A DNA stretch of 64,000 bases from CAVQBC01 sp963710665 (lineage in GTDB: Bacteria > Actinomycetota > Thermoleophilia > Solirubrobacterales > Solirubrobacteraceae). The translations under genes were made by a program, and so were the position numbers. Positions 52,003-60,785 of this stretch are shown here, piece after piece. Each line of letters starts with the position of its first letter. Position 1 is the first letter of the stretch. The stretch is from assembly GCA_963710665.1 (NCBI GenBank), contig CAVQBC010000004.1, positions 1-64,000 on the forward strand. The letters are read 5' to 3'. Under the pieces are notes generated by a model. The model was not told where the DNA came from and did not search any database. It saw only the letters and a program-made list of their open reading frames with translations.

Positions 52003-53369
52003 CGACCCCGTCGCGCATCCTCTCCTCCCTCGACGCCTGGCAACGGCGCCACGCGCCGGCCGCCTTCGTGGTCGCGGTGGCGAAGAAGTTCCTCGACGAC
52101 CGCGCGTCCACGCTGGCGGCCCTGATCGCCTACTACGCGTTCGTCTCGCTCTTCCCGCTCCTGCTCGTGTTCGTCTCGGTGCTGGGGTTCGTGCTCCAGG
52201 GCGACCCGTCGCTCCAGGAGGACATCGTCGACTCGGCGCTCGCGCGCATCCCCGTGATCGGGGCGCAGCTCGGCGACGACGTGGAGCCGCTGACCGGAAG
52301 CGGCGTCGCGCTGGTGGTCGGCATCGTCGGCGCGCTGTGGGCGGGCCTGGGCGTCACGCTCGCGATCGGCCGGGCGTTCGAGGCGATCTGGGACGTGCCC
52401 CGCCTCGAGCAGCGCAGCGGGGTGCGGGCGCGGGCGTGGGGCCTGGTGGCGCTGGCCGCGCTGGGCGCCGCCCTGATCGCCGCGACGGCGGTCGGCGGCC
52501 TGGCGGTGAGCGGCCCCGGGGGACCGGTCGTCCAGCGCGTCGGCGCGCTGGTGCTCTCGCTGCTCGTCAACGGCGCGGTATACCTCGCCGCGTTCCTCCT
52601 GCTCGCCCCGCACCCCCTGCGGATCCCCGAGCTGCTGCCCGGCACGGCCGTTGCCGCCGTCGGCTCGGTGGCCCTCCAGGCCGCGGGCGGCTGGTACGTC
52701 GAGCGCGCCGTGACCCGTGCCGGCGAGACCTATGGCACCTTCGCGCTGGTGATCGGCCTGCTGTCGTGGTTCTGGCTCGTCTCCCACCTGCTGCTGATCG
52801 CCGCCGAGGTCAACGTGGTCCTGCACGGGCGCCTGTGGCCCCGGTCGCTGACCGGCGAGCTCGAGGCCGCCGACCGGCGGGTGCTGCGGCGCGCCGCCGA
52901 GGCGGCCCGCCAGGACCCGCGCGAGCGGATCGAGGTCAGCTTCGAAGGCGGCTTGCGCTCAGACGACCGCGTGCGCGACGATCCAGCACCGCACCCGGAC
53001 GAGGAGGAGAACGTGGCGGACACGACGACCCGGAGCCCGCAGGAGGTCTTCCAGCACCATGCCCAGGCGCTCGGCGCCGGCGACCTGGAGGGCATCGTCA
53101 GCGACTACGCCGACGACGCGGTGTTCATCACGCCCGACGGGATCCGGCGCGGCAAGGACGAGGTGCGGGAAGCCTTCACCAAGCTCCTCGGCGACGTGCC
53201 CGACGCCGCATGGGAGCTGCCGACCGAGATCTACGACGGCGACGTCCTGTTCCTCGAGTGGAAGGCGACCTCCGACCGCACGCGGGTCGAGGACGGCATC
53301 GACACGTTCGTGTTCCGCGACGGGCAGATCGCCGTCCAGACGGTCCGCTACACGCTGCTGACCAACTAG
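51999..53369 (+). CDS. YihY/UPF0761 membrane protein fused in frame to a SnoaL-like domain
   Basis: One open frame of 456 codons. Residues 1-320 are a YihY protein (LAALIAYYAFVSLFPLLLVF, five to six spans, GETYGTFALVIGLLSWFWLV). The last 118 residues are a SnoaL/NTF2-like fold (EVFQHHAQALGAGDLEGIVS, VLFLEWKATSD). No ATG or GTG stands near the expected N-terminus (SRILSSLDAWQRRHAP). A CTG at 51999 overlaps the kinase stop as CTGA and is the best candidate. The SnoaL part also has its own start (GTG 53013 with GAGGAGGAG). A lost stop codon would explain the same pattern. Confidence 0.7.
   Translation: MTTPSRILSSLDAWQRRHAPAAFVVAVAKKFLDDRASTLAALIAYYAFVSLFPLLLVFVSVLGFVLQGDPSLQEDIVDSALARIPVIGAQLGDDVEPLTGSGVALVVGIVGALWAGLGVTLAIGRAFEAIWDVPRLEQRSGVRARAWGLVALAALGAALIAATAVGGLAVSGPGGPVVQRVGALVLSLLVNGAVYLAAFLLLAPHPLRIPELLPGTAVAAVGSVALQAAGGWYVERAVTRAGETYGTFALVIGLLSWFWLVSHLLLIAAEVNVVLHGRLWPRSLTGELEAADRRVLRRAAEAARQDPRERIEVSFEGGLRSDDRVRDDPAPHPDEEENVADTTTRSPQEVFQHHAQALGAGDLEGIVSDYADDAVFITPDGIRRGKDEVREAFTKLLGDVPDAAWELPTEIYDGDVLFLEWKATSDRTRVEDGIDTFVFRDGQIAVQTVRYTLLTN
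53013..53369 (+). CDS. SnoaL-like/NTF2-fold protein, probable internal start within the YihY frame
   Basis: 118 residues from GTG 53013. The GAGGAGGAG ribosome site is in ideal position, and the product MADTTTRSPQEVFQHHAQAL is a typical N-terminus for a free SnoaL-like ketosteroid-isomerase-fold protein. It is in the same frame as the YihY gene, which has no stop before it. It ends in a TAG that overlaps the stop of the convergent methyltransferase. Confidence 0.6.
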   Translation: MADTTTRSPQEVFQHHAQALGAGDLEGIVSDYADDAVFITPDGIRRGKDEVREAFTKLLGDVPDAAWELPTEIYDGDVLFLEWKATSDRTRVEDGIDTFVFRDGQIAVQTVRYTLLTN

Positions 53370-54115
53370 CGCGTCCCGGCCGCGATGTAGGCGGCCCCGA
53401 GGCAGAGCTCCTCCACCTCGAGGTCGCCGACCATCGCCGCGAGACCGGTCCAGGGGCGGTCGAAGCCCTCGAAGGTCGTGATGCAGTCGCGGTTGGACGT
53501 CCACGTCGTGAGGTTCAGCGCCGCGCTGCCGGGCTGCCACCAGGTCGTCCACTTGGGACCACCGGCGACCACCCGCCCGCCCGCGCGGACGTATCCGAGC
53601 ACGTTCGCGAGCGCCGGCCGGGAGCGCATGACGTCGTGGACCCCGCAGAACAGCGCGCCGTCGGCCGTCGCCGGGACCGCGGCGTCCTCGGCCGCCGCGG
53701 CGACCAGGGTGACGTTGCGCCAGCCGCTGTCCTCGACCCTCTCGCGGGCCAGTGCGAGCATCTCGGGGCACAGCTCGATGCCGATCAGGCGCCCCTGCGG
53801 GCCGATGCCCTCCTCGATCGCGGCGAAGTTCAGTCCGGTCCCGCAGCCGACGTCGAGGATGACCTCGCCGGGCATCGGCGCCAGGCGGTCGACGGTCTGC
53901 CGCCGGTACGGGTCGCCCGTCGCGGTGCGGACGTCGTAGCCGGCGGCCAGGTCGCGGTAGCGGGCGAGGGCGAGCACGCGGTCTGGCCCCGCGACGCCCG
54001 CCACGCGGCCCACCAGCGGCGCGCCGCGGCGTGCCAGCCCGCGCGGCACGGCGACCACGGCCCGGCCCGCGGCGACGCCGGCGCCCATGGCGCGCTCGAG
54101 GCCCACGATCGGCAT
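53366..54115 (-). CDS. Class I SAM-dependent methyltransferase
   Basis: 249 residues. After a helical N-terminus the SAM motif is VILDVGCGTGLNFAAIEEGI, then GIELCPEMLALARERVEDSG, and motif IV-VI around DGALFCGVHDVMRSRPALAN and VRAGGRVVAGGPKW. It resembles the UbiE/phospholipid-methylating group. Target unknown. The stop codon shares CTAG with the convergent SnoaL gene. Confidence 0.88.
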   Translation of the reverse strand: MPIVGLERAMGAGVAAGRAVVAVPRGLARRGAPLVGRVAGVAGPDRVLALARYRDLAAGYDVRTATGDPYRRQTVDRLAPMPGEVILDVGCGTGLNFAAIEEGIGPQGRLIGIELCPEMLALARERVEDSGWRNVTLVAAAAEDAAVPATADGALFCGVHDVMRSRPALANVLGYVRAGGRVVAGGPKWTTWWQPGSAALNLTTWTSNRDCITTFEGFDRPWTGLAAMVGDLEVEELCLGAAYIAAGTR

Positions 54116-54158
54116 CGCTCCGGCTTAGCTCAGCGTGCCGGCGCCGTCAAGTTCGCGT

Positions 54159-55880
54159 TCACGACTCGAGCACATAGGTGCCGGGCGCGTCGGCCAGCGG
54201 CGGATGGGCGTCGCTCCCCATGCGAGGCGGCTCGCGGCGCGCGCCGGCGCGCTCGGCCATCCAGTCGGCCCAGTCGTGCCACCACGAGCCGGCGTGCTCG
54301 GTCGCCGCCGTGCGCCACTCCTGCGGGTCCGCCGGCGTGGCGTCGTTGGTCCAGTGCCGGGCCTTGGGGTTGGGCGGGTTGACGATCCCGGCGACGTGTC
54401 CGGAGGAGCTCAGCACGAAGCGGACCGGCCCCGTGAACAGCTGCGTCGCCTTGTAGGCCGAGGTCCACGGGACGATGTGATCCTCCTCGGCGGCGAGCAG
54501 GTAGATCTCGGCTCCGATCTCTTCGAGGTGCAGCGGCGTGCCGGCCACCTCCATCTCGCCGCGCGCGAGCTCGTTCTCGCCGTAGCAGTGGCGCAGGTAG
54601 AAGGCGTGCATCGCCGCCGGCATCCGCGTGGCGTCGGCGTTCCAGGCGAGGATGTCGAAGGCCGGAGGCTGCTCGCCCATCAGCCAGCTGCTGGAGACGA
54701 AGCTCCAGATCAGGTCGTTGGCGCGCAGCAGGTCGAACGTCAGCGCCATGTCGGTTCCCTCGAGCACGCCGGTCTCGGCCATCTTGCGGGCGAGGCGGCG
54801 CACGGAGCGCGCGTCGGTGAACGAGCCGAGCATCCCGGGCTCGGAGAAGTCGATCAGCGTGTTGAGCAGCGTGGCCGAGCGGACGCGATCGTCCTTCTCG
54901 TGCGCGAGGTGGGCGAGCAGCATCGTGGTCAGCGTGCCGCCCAGGCACAGCGCGGCGATGTTGACCTGGGGCGCGCCGGTGATCTCGCCGATCACGTCGA
55001 TCGCGGTGTGCGGGCCGTGCAGCAGGTAGTCGTCGAGCGCGGTGTCGCGCAGGCTCGCGTCCGGGTTGCGGTAGCTGATCGCGAACACCGTGTGGCCGTG
55101 CTCGATCGCCCATTCGGCGAAGCTGCGGCCGGGCGCGAGGTCCATCACGTAGTACTTGTTGATCCAGGGCGGGCTGAGCAGCAGCGGCGTCTCGTAGGTC
55201 GTGTCGGTCCGCGGGGCGTACTGGATGAGCTCCATCAGCTCGTTGCGGTAGACGACCTTCCCCGGCGTCGCCGCGAGGTTCTCGCCCACCGTGAAGGCCG
55301 ACATGTCGACCTTGCGCGGGCGGCCGCCGTTGCTGACCACGTCGCCCGCCATGTTGCGCAGGCCGGCGAGCACGCTGAGCCCGCCGGTCTCGAAGGCGCG
55401 CCGCAGCGCGGTGGGGTTGCCGGCGAGGTAGTTGGTCGGCGAGAGGGCGTCCACGATGGCCCGGACCGCGAACTCGGCCTTCATCCGCTCGAGGCCGTCG
55501 AGCTTCGCCGCCTCGACCAGCTCGAGCGCGGAGCGCGACCACAGCAGGTAGGCCTGCTGGAGGGCGAACCACCCCGGCTGGCGCGACCAGGCGGGGTCCT
55601 TGAAGCGGCGGTCGCGGCGCTCCGGCGCGAGCCGCGGGGGCGCCGGCAGGCCCACTGAACGCAGCGCCACGGAGGCGCCTGCCATCGCGAGGTCGGTACC
55701 GAGGCGCAGGGCGGCCGACGAGTAGGCCACCGGGTCGCGCACGAGCGCGGAGCCCAGCTCGCCGAGCGCGTCGGCGAAGCCGGCGGGGTCGGCGTCGGCG
55801 AGCAGGCCCGCCTCGGGCTCGAGCGCCTCGGCGGCGACCTCCGGATCTGGACGGCGCAGCTCCTTATCGACCACGGCCAC
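54159..55880 (-). CDS. phaC: Poly(3-hydroxyalkanoate) synthase
   Basis: 573 residues. Synthase N-domain (NPTNYLAGNP-like block as PTNYLAGNPTALRRAFETGG), then the alpha/beta hydrolase core with the nucleophile Cys C312 in the lipase-like box LCLGGT, Asp in AAEEDHIVPWTSAY, and His in SSGHVAGIVNPP. Length and motifs fit class I. It polymerises hydroxyacyl-CoA into storage granules. The start GTG 55880 has AGGAGGG seven bases before. No phaA or phaB in the window. Confidence 0.92.
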   Translation of the reverse strand: MAVVDKELRRPDPEVAAEALEPEAGLLADADPAGFADALGELGSALVRDPVAYSSAALRLGTDLAMAGASVALRSVGLPAPPRLAPERRDRRFKDPAWSRQPGWFALQQAYLLWSRSALELVEAAKLDGLERMKAEFAVRAIVDALSPTNYLAGNPTALRRAFETGGLSVLAGLRNMAGDVVSNGGRPRKVDMSAFTVGENLAATPGKVVYRNELMELIQYAPRTDTTYETPLLLSPPWINKYYVMDLAPGRSFAEWAIEHGHTVFAISYRNPDASLRDTALDDYLLHGPHTAIDVIGEITGAPQVNIAALCLGGTLTTMLLAHLAHEKDDRVRSATLLNTLIDFSEPGMLGSFTDARSVRRLARKMAETGVLEGTDMALTFDLLRANDLIWSFVSSSWLMGEQPPAFDILAWNADATRMPAAMHAFYLRHCYGENELARGEMEVAGTPLHLEEIGAEIYLLAAEEDHIVPWTSAYKATQLFTGPVRFVLSSSGHVAGIVNPPNPKARHWTNDATPADPQEWRTAATEHAGSWWHDWADWMAERAGARREPPRMGSDAHPPLADAPGTYVLES

Positions 55881-55975
55881 GGGACACCCTCCTGGTAGCT
55901 GACTCTCCTCCCCGTAGTGTCGCAGCGGGGCCCGCCGGGACGCCGCCCGGGCGGCTGCTAGCGTGCGCGCGCCCC

Positions 55976-56845
55976 ATGCCCAGCGCTCGGAACGGCACAC
56001 GGGCGCTCCACTGGGAGAGCGCCGGCCAGGGGCCCGCGGTCCTGCTCGTGATGGGCCTCGGGATGACGCTCGGCGCCTGGTGGCGCACGGTGCCGGTCCT
56101 CGCGCGGTCCTTCCGCGTGCTGACCTTCGACAACCGCGGCATCGGCCGCAGCGACGGCTCCCCCCTCCCCTACACGATCGCGGCGATGGCCGGCGACGCG
56201 GTGGCGGTCCTGGACGCCGCCGGCGAGGAGCGCGCCCACGTCTACGGGATCTCGCTCGGCGGGATGGTCGCCCAGGAGGTGGCGCTGCGGCACGCCGACC
56301 GGGTGCGGGCGCTGGTGCTCGGCGCGACGACGCCCGGCGGCCTGGGCGCCCCGTCGCGCCCCGAGGGCCTGGCCTTCATGGCGGGCGCGGTCGCCATGCC
56401 CCACGAGGAGGCGCTGCGGTCCTCGGTCCCGCTCGTCTACGCGGAGCCCACGCGCCGCAGGCACCGGCGGCGGATCGCCGAGGACCTCGCCCGGCGGACG
56501 CATGACCGCCCGGGGATCGTCGCCTACTCGCAGCAGCTCGCCGCCGCGGCGGGGCACGCGACGCTCGACCGCCTGGACCGGATCGCGGCACCGACGCTCG
56601 TCATCCACGGCGAGCAGGACGGGATCGTGCCGCCCGAGAACGCGCGGCTCATCGCGGACGCCATCCCGGGCGCGGAGCTCGAGCTGCGCCGCGCCGCCGG
56701 CCACCTCTACCCGACCGACGACCCGCGCATGGACCGCCGCGTGCGCCGCTTCCTCCTGCGCCACACCCCCGAGCGCGGCGGCCCGCGGGCGGCCGCCGCG
56801 CGCCTGGGCGCGCGGGTCGACTCGCTGCGGCGCCGGACGAACTAG
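55976..56845 (+). CDS. Alpha/beta-fold hydrolase
   Basis: 289 residues. VLLVMGLGMTLGAWW (oxyanion strand-turn), FDNRGIGRSDG, the elbow GISLGGMVAQ with nucleophile Ser, HGEQDGIVPP (acid) and AGHLYPTDDPR (His). It is of the 3-oxoadipate enol-lactonase/haloperoxidase-like group. Divergent from phaC, 95 bases apart; a role in polyester or fatty-acid metabolism is possible but not shown. Confidence 0.82.
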   Translation: MPSARNGTRALHWESAGQGPAVLLVMGLGMTLGAWWRTVPVLARSFRVLTFDNRGIGRSDGSPLPYTIAAMAGDAVAVLDAAGEERAHVYGISLGGMVAQEVALRHADRVRALVLGATTPGGLGAPSRPEGLAFMAGAVAMPHEEALRSSVPLVYAEPTRRRHRRRIAEDLARRTHDRPGIVAYSQQLAAAAGHATLDRLDRIAAPTLVIHGEQDGIVPPENARLIADAIPGAELELRRAAGHLYPTDDPRMDRRVRRFLLRHTPERGGPRAAAARLGARVDSLRRRTN

Positions 56846-56888
56846 GCGCTCGGGGACCCGCCCGGCGCGGCCAGAGGCCGTTGCACGC

Positions 56889-57314
56889 TCATGCCCGCAC
56901 GCCGATGCGCCCGACGGCGCCGGTCAGCCCGACGCACCCGATGCACCCCACGCAGCCCCTGCAGTTGATGCACCCGATGCAGCCGACGCAGCCTGCGCAG
57001 CCGACGTTGGCGAGGCTGCCGAGGATGCCGGCCGAGCCGACGACGCCGATGCTGAGCGCGACGCCCGCGCTGCCGACGACCGCGGAGGAGCCGCTGACGC
57101 CGGCGCTGCCGATCACGCCCGAGGCCCCGACGACGCCCGCGGAGCCGATCACGCCGGCCGCGCCGACCACCCCGGCCGAGCCGACGACCCCGGCGGCGCC
57201 GGTCACGCCGGCTGAGCCGACAACCCCCGAGGCGTCGGCGACCGCCGCCGAGCGCCGGACGCCCGACGCGCCGGGCGCGGCCGCCGCGGCGCCTCCCTGG
57301 GCGCCGGCGCTCAC
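56889..57314 (-). CDS. Repetitive Gly/Val/Ala protein with a CxxC-repeat C-terminal region
   Basis: 141 residues. Residues 30-95 are built from near-identical six-residue units (GVVGSA, GVTGAA, GVIGSA). Then comes a Cys-rich stretch in steps of three (GCAGCVGCIGCINCRGC, then VGCIGC), and a close GAVGRIGVRA. Strong ribosome site AGGAGG before GTG 57314 supports the minus strand, as the complementary Pro/Thr-rich reading has none. No signal peptide. The hexad pattern would suit a left-handed beta-helix, with eight cysteines lining up on one face, perhaps for metal. The family is not named to my knowledge. Confidence 0.65.
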   Translation of the reverse strand: MSAGAQGGAAAAAPGASGVRRSAAVADASGVVGSAGVTGAAGVVGSAGVVGAAGVIGSAGVVGASGVIGSAGVSGSSAVVGSAGVALSIGVVGSAGILGSLANVGCAGCVGCIGCINCRGCVGCIGCVGLTGAVGRIGVRA

Positions 57315-57382
57315 GCGGCCTCCTCGCCGGCAGGCCGGCCGATTTCCTGGACGGGTGTCTCGATGGCCGGCAACGGCCCGGC

Positions 57383-57814
57383 TCAGCTGTAGCTCGAGAG
57401 CCCCCAGTCGCGGATCGCGTGCGCCGCGACCGAGTCGGGATCGCGCAGCGCCGCGAGGTCGTCGGCGGTGAGGATGCCGGTCGGCCGGCCGTCGCCGTCG
57501 ACGACGAACAGCCGCCGCACCCCGCGGACGCTCATCTCGCGCGCGGCGTCCTCCAGCGACGCGCCCCGGTCCACCGTGATGAGGTGCTTGGACGCGATGT
57601 CGCCGGCGGTGACCGAGCGTGGATCGCGGTCGCGGGCGACCGTGCGCACGACGATGTCGCGGTCGGTCAGCACGCCGTACAGCAGGCCCTCTCGCGTGAC
57701 TCCGACCGCGCCGATCTCATGCGTGTCCATGAGCTTGGCGCAGTCGGCTACTGCCCTCTCGGCGTCGACCACGATCGGGTGAGGACTCATGTACTGCTCA
57801 ACGGTCTTCTCCAT
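57383..57814 (-). CDS. Tandem CBS-domain protein
   Basis: 143 residues. Two CBS modules: TVEQYMSPHPIVVDAERAVA ... GVLTDRDIVVRTVAR and VTAGDIASKHLITVDRGASL ... GILTADDLAALRD. Free CBS pairs bind adenine nucleotides or other ligands and regulate partner enzymes. ATG 57814 has GGAAGGGAA upstream. Next to the repetitive protein on the same strand. Confidence 0.88.
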   Translation of the reverse strand: MEKTVEQYMSPHPIVVDAERAVADCAKLMDTHEIGAVGVTREGLLYGVLTDRDIVVRTVARDRDPRSVTAGDIASKHLITVDRGASLEDAAREMSVRGVRRLFVVDGDGRPTGILTADDLAALRDPDSVAAHAIRDWGLSSYS

Positions 57815-57925
57815 CGCGACGTTCCCTTCCTTGCTGGCCGCTCCAACGGTGGCGGCCGGATGGCATGACAACGTTAGCGCCCGCCCCAGCGCACCCCGCG
57901 TGGCCGGCGCGTAGGGTGCTCGCCC

Positions 57926-59398
57926 GTGCGCGCCGCCGCGCTGCACCCGGCTCTCGCCGCCGGGCTCGTCTTCGTCGCCTCGGGCGCGGTGCTCGTGCTC
58001 GAGATCCTCGGCATCCGCCTGCTCGCGCCGTACGTCGGGCTGACGCTCGAGACGACCACGACGATCATCGGCACGGTGCTCGCGGGCATCGCCGCGGGGG
58101 CGGCGCTGGGCGGCCGGGCGGCGGACCGGGTGGACGCGCGCAAGGTGATCCCCGCGCTGCTCGCCGGCGGCGGTGTGCTGGCGATCGCGACCGTGCCGCT
58201 CGTGCGGGTCTTCGGGACCGCGCTGCAGGGCGGCGGCGACGTGGCGGCGCTGGTGATCACCCTGGTGGCCTTGTTCCCGCCCGCGACGGTTCTCAGCGCC
58301 GTCACGCCGATGGTCGCCAAGGTGCAGTTGCACGACCTGGCCGCGACCGGGTCGATCGTCGGGCGCCTGTCGGCGTGGGCGACCGGCGGGGCGCTCGTGG
58401 GGACGTTCGTCACCGGCTTCGCGATCGTGCCGCTGGCGCCGACCGACGTCGCGGTGTTCGCCGTCGGCGGCGCCCTGCTCGTGCTGGCGCTGGGAGTCGC
58501 CGTGCGCGCCGGCGAGCGACCCTCCGGCACGACCGCGAAGCTCGCGGCCGGGGCCGTGGTCCTCGGGGGCGCGACGGTCGCGGCCGGGTCGCCCTGCGAC
58601 GCCGAGACCACCTACCACTGCGCGCGGGTCGTCACCGACGAGGCCCGCGCCTCCGGGCGGACGCTGGTCCTCGACGACGTGCGCCACTCCTACGTCGACC
58701 TCGCCGACCCGCGCCGCCTCGAGTTCGACTACACGCGCTGGATCGGGGACGCGATCGACGGGATGGCGCCGGCCGGGGCGCCGCTCGACGCGGTCTTCCT
58801 CGGCGGCGGGGGCTTCACCCTCCCCCGCTACCTGGCCGCCACGCGCCCCGGGTCGCGCTCGCGCGTGCTCGAGGTCGACGCGCCGATCGTCGGCCTCGCG
58901 CGCGAGCGCCTCGGGCTGCGCACCGGCGCGGCCCTGCGGGTGCGCACCGGCGACGCGCGCGTGACGCTGCGCGGGGAGCCGACCGCGTCGGCCGACCTGG
59001 TCGTCGGCGACGCCTTCGGCGGGCGCACCGTGCCGTGGCATCTCGCCACCACGGAGTTCGCGGACGAGATCCGGCGCGTGCTGCGCCCCCGCGGCATCTA
59101 CGCGGTCAACGTCATCGACCACCCGCCGCTCGGGCTGCTGCGCGCCGAGGCGGCGACGCTGTTGAGCGCCTTCGAGGACGTCGCGCTGGTCGCGCGCCGC
59201 ACGCGGGCGGGCGCCCCCGCCGGCGGCAACGTCGTGCTGCTGGCCTCCGACGCGCCGCTGCCGCGGGCGACGGGGTCGACGGCGCGCGGCGCGCGGACCG
59301 ACGGTCGCGCGGCGCCGGCGCGCCTCGCCGCCGGGGCCGACCCGCTGCGCGACGACGACGCGCCCGCGGACCAGCTGATCACGCTTCGCTGGCGCCCC
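57926..59398 (+). CDS. Spermidine-synthase-like protein with a fused membrane domain; no natural stop
   Basis: An N-terminal membrane part (residues 5-200, about six spans, with LAGIAAGAALGGRAAD) is followed by a class I methyltransferase-like aminopropyltransferase domain (VFLGGGGFTLPRYLAA, VLEVDAPIVGLARERL, DLVVGDAFGGRTVPWHLAT). This matches fused MFS/spermidine-synthase proteins, which are often not true spermidine synthases. The expected C-terminus is around LRDDDAPADQLIT at 59380. The frame has no stop there and runs on, over the opposite-strand acyl-CoA dehydrogenase gene, to 60775. I end the call where family similarity ends. A GTG start at 57926 is used. Confidence 0.7.
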
Positions 59399-59445
59399 GG
59401 AAATACGCCACGCCGCTCGCGGCCGATGACCTTCGCCTGGAGCCA

Positions 59446-59487
59446 CCCACGACAGTCGAGATACGTCTGTATCCCTCGTGTCGTGGG
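59446..59487. terminator. Inverted repeat between convergent genes
   Basis: Nine-pair stem CCCACGACA/TGTCGTGGG with an inner ATAC/GTAT step; loop region of 24 bases. It lies between the spermidine-synthase-like gene and the convergent acyl-CoA dehydrogenase gene. It may act in both directions, or be part of an inserted 110-base segment that removed a stop codon. Confidence 0.5.
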
Positions 59488-59518
59488 CGGCCCCAGCTCG
59501 ATCTCGACCACGAATTCA

Positions 59519-60721
59519 CTATCCGGCGCCCGCGGCGGCCCGGGCGGCGCGGCGGGCGATCGACCACAGGTGCGTCTCGGTGGCGCCGTCGTAGATGCGG
59601 AAGGACCGGACCTCGGTCAGGTAGCGCCCGAGCGGGGCGTCGCCGGAGACGCCGAGGGCGCCGCAGATCTGCACCGCGCGGTCCACCACGCGGTTGACCG
59701 CCTCCGCCACCTGGGCCTTGGCGATCGAGGACTCGAGCCGGCCGTCGCCGCCCTGGTCGAGCGCCCACGCGCCCTTCCAGGTCAGCAGCCGCGCGCTCTC
59801 GAGGTCGATCACCGACTCGGCGATCATGCGCTGGACCATGCCGAGGTCGGCCAGCGCCTGCCCGAACGCCTGCCGCTCGTTGGCGCGGTCGAGCGCGAGG
59901 TCGAGCGCCCGGCGGGCGAGCCCCAGCCAGCGCATGCAGTGCGTCAGCCGCGCCGGCGCGAGCCGTACCTGCGCGTAGCCGAAGCCGAGCCCGGCCTCGC
60001 CGAGAACCGCGTCGTCCTCCACGAAGCAGTCGTCGAAGAGCACCTCGGCGTGCCCGCCCGCGAACGCGCGGTCGATGGTCTCGATCAGCCGCACGACCTG
60101 GAACCCCGGGTTGCCGGCGTCGACGAGGAACATCGTCGCGCCGCGGCCGCGCTCGATCGCCTGCTCGGTGCGCGCCATGCAGATCGCGAAGGCGGCGTCC
60201 TGCGCGCCGGTGATGAACCACTTGCGGCCGTTGATGCGCCAGCCGCCGTCGGCGCGCTCGGCCACGGTCGCGAGCATCGAGGGGTCGGAGCCCGCGCCGG
60301 GCGCCGGCTCGGTCATCGCGAAGCAGGAGCGGACCTCCCCGGCCGTCAGCGGCTCGAGGTAGCGCGCCTTCTGGGCCTCGGTGGCGACCTCGGCGAGCAG
60401 GTGCATGTTCCCCTCGTCCGGCGCGGCGCAGTTGAGGGCCTGCGGCCCGAGCAGGCTGTAGCCGGCCTCCTCGAGCACGACCGCCTGCCCGCGCACGTCG
60501 AGGCCGAGCCCGCCGTACGCCGGGGCGACGGTCGGCGCGAACAGGCCGGCGGCCCGCGCCTCGCGCTGCAGGTCGGCGCGCAACGCGTCGTCGACGCCGT
60601 GGCCGCCCTGCTCCTCGGGCTCGCGCGGGATCACCACGTCGCGCACGAAGTCCCGGGTGCGCTCCTGCAGCTCGACGAGCTCGGTGGGAAGGGAGAAGTC
60701 GATCACGCCGGGGCTCGGCAT
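59519..60721 (-). CDS. Acyl-CoA dehydrogenase family protein
   Basis: 400 residues. N-terminal helical domain (ELQERTRDFVRDVVIPREPE), the FAD-binding middle with CFAMTEPAPGAGSDPSMLAT and KWFITGAQDAAFAICM, and the C-terminal helices with RQAFGQALADLGMVQRMIAE and the substrate-side motif IYDGATETHLWSIAR. It oxidises an acyl-CoA at alpha-beta carbons using FAD. It belongs to the group paired with aminoglycoside-phosphotransferase-like proteins (ACAD10/11-like), and such a gene is just upstream and divergent. Confidence 0.92.
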   Translation of the reverse strand: MPSPGVIDFSLPTELVELQERTRDFVRDVVIPREPEEQGGHGVDDALRADLQREARAAGLFAPTVAPAYGGLGLDVRGQAVVLEEAGYSLLGPQALNCAAPDEGNMHLLAEVATEAQKARYLEPLTAGEVRSCFAMTEPAPGAGSDPSMLATVAERADGGWRINGRKWFITGAQDAAFAICMARTEQAIERGRGATMFLVDAGNPGFQVVRLIETIDRAFAGGHAEVLFDDCFVEDDAVLGEAGLGFGYAQVRLAPARLTHCMRWLGLARRALDLALDRANERQAFGQALADLGMVQRMIAESVIDLESARLLTWKGAWALDQGGDGRLESSIAKAQVAEAVNRVVDRAVQICGALGVSGDAPLGRYLTEVRSFRIYDGATETHLWSIARRAARAAAGAG

Positions 60722-60785
60722 CGTATAGAGCCCACCCGCCCCGCCTCTTGCGGGACGCCCGGCCAGCAGCTATGAGTTCGTCGCC

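Noticed and set aside
57000..57250. Regular repeats that could look like a CRISPR or tandem DNA array
   Set aside because: The period is 18 bases in coding phase, there are no spacers, and the frame encodes a repetitive protein with a good ribosome site.
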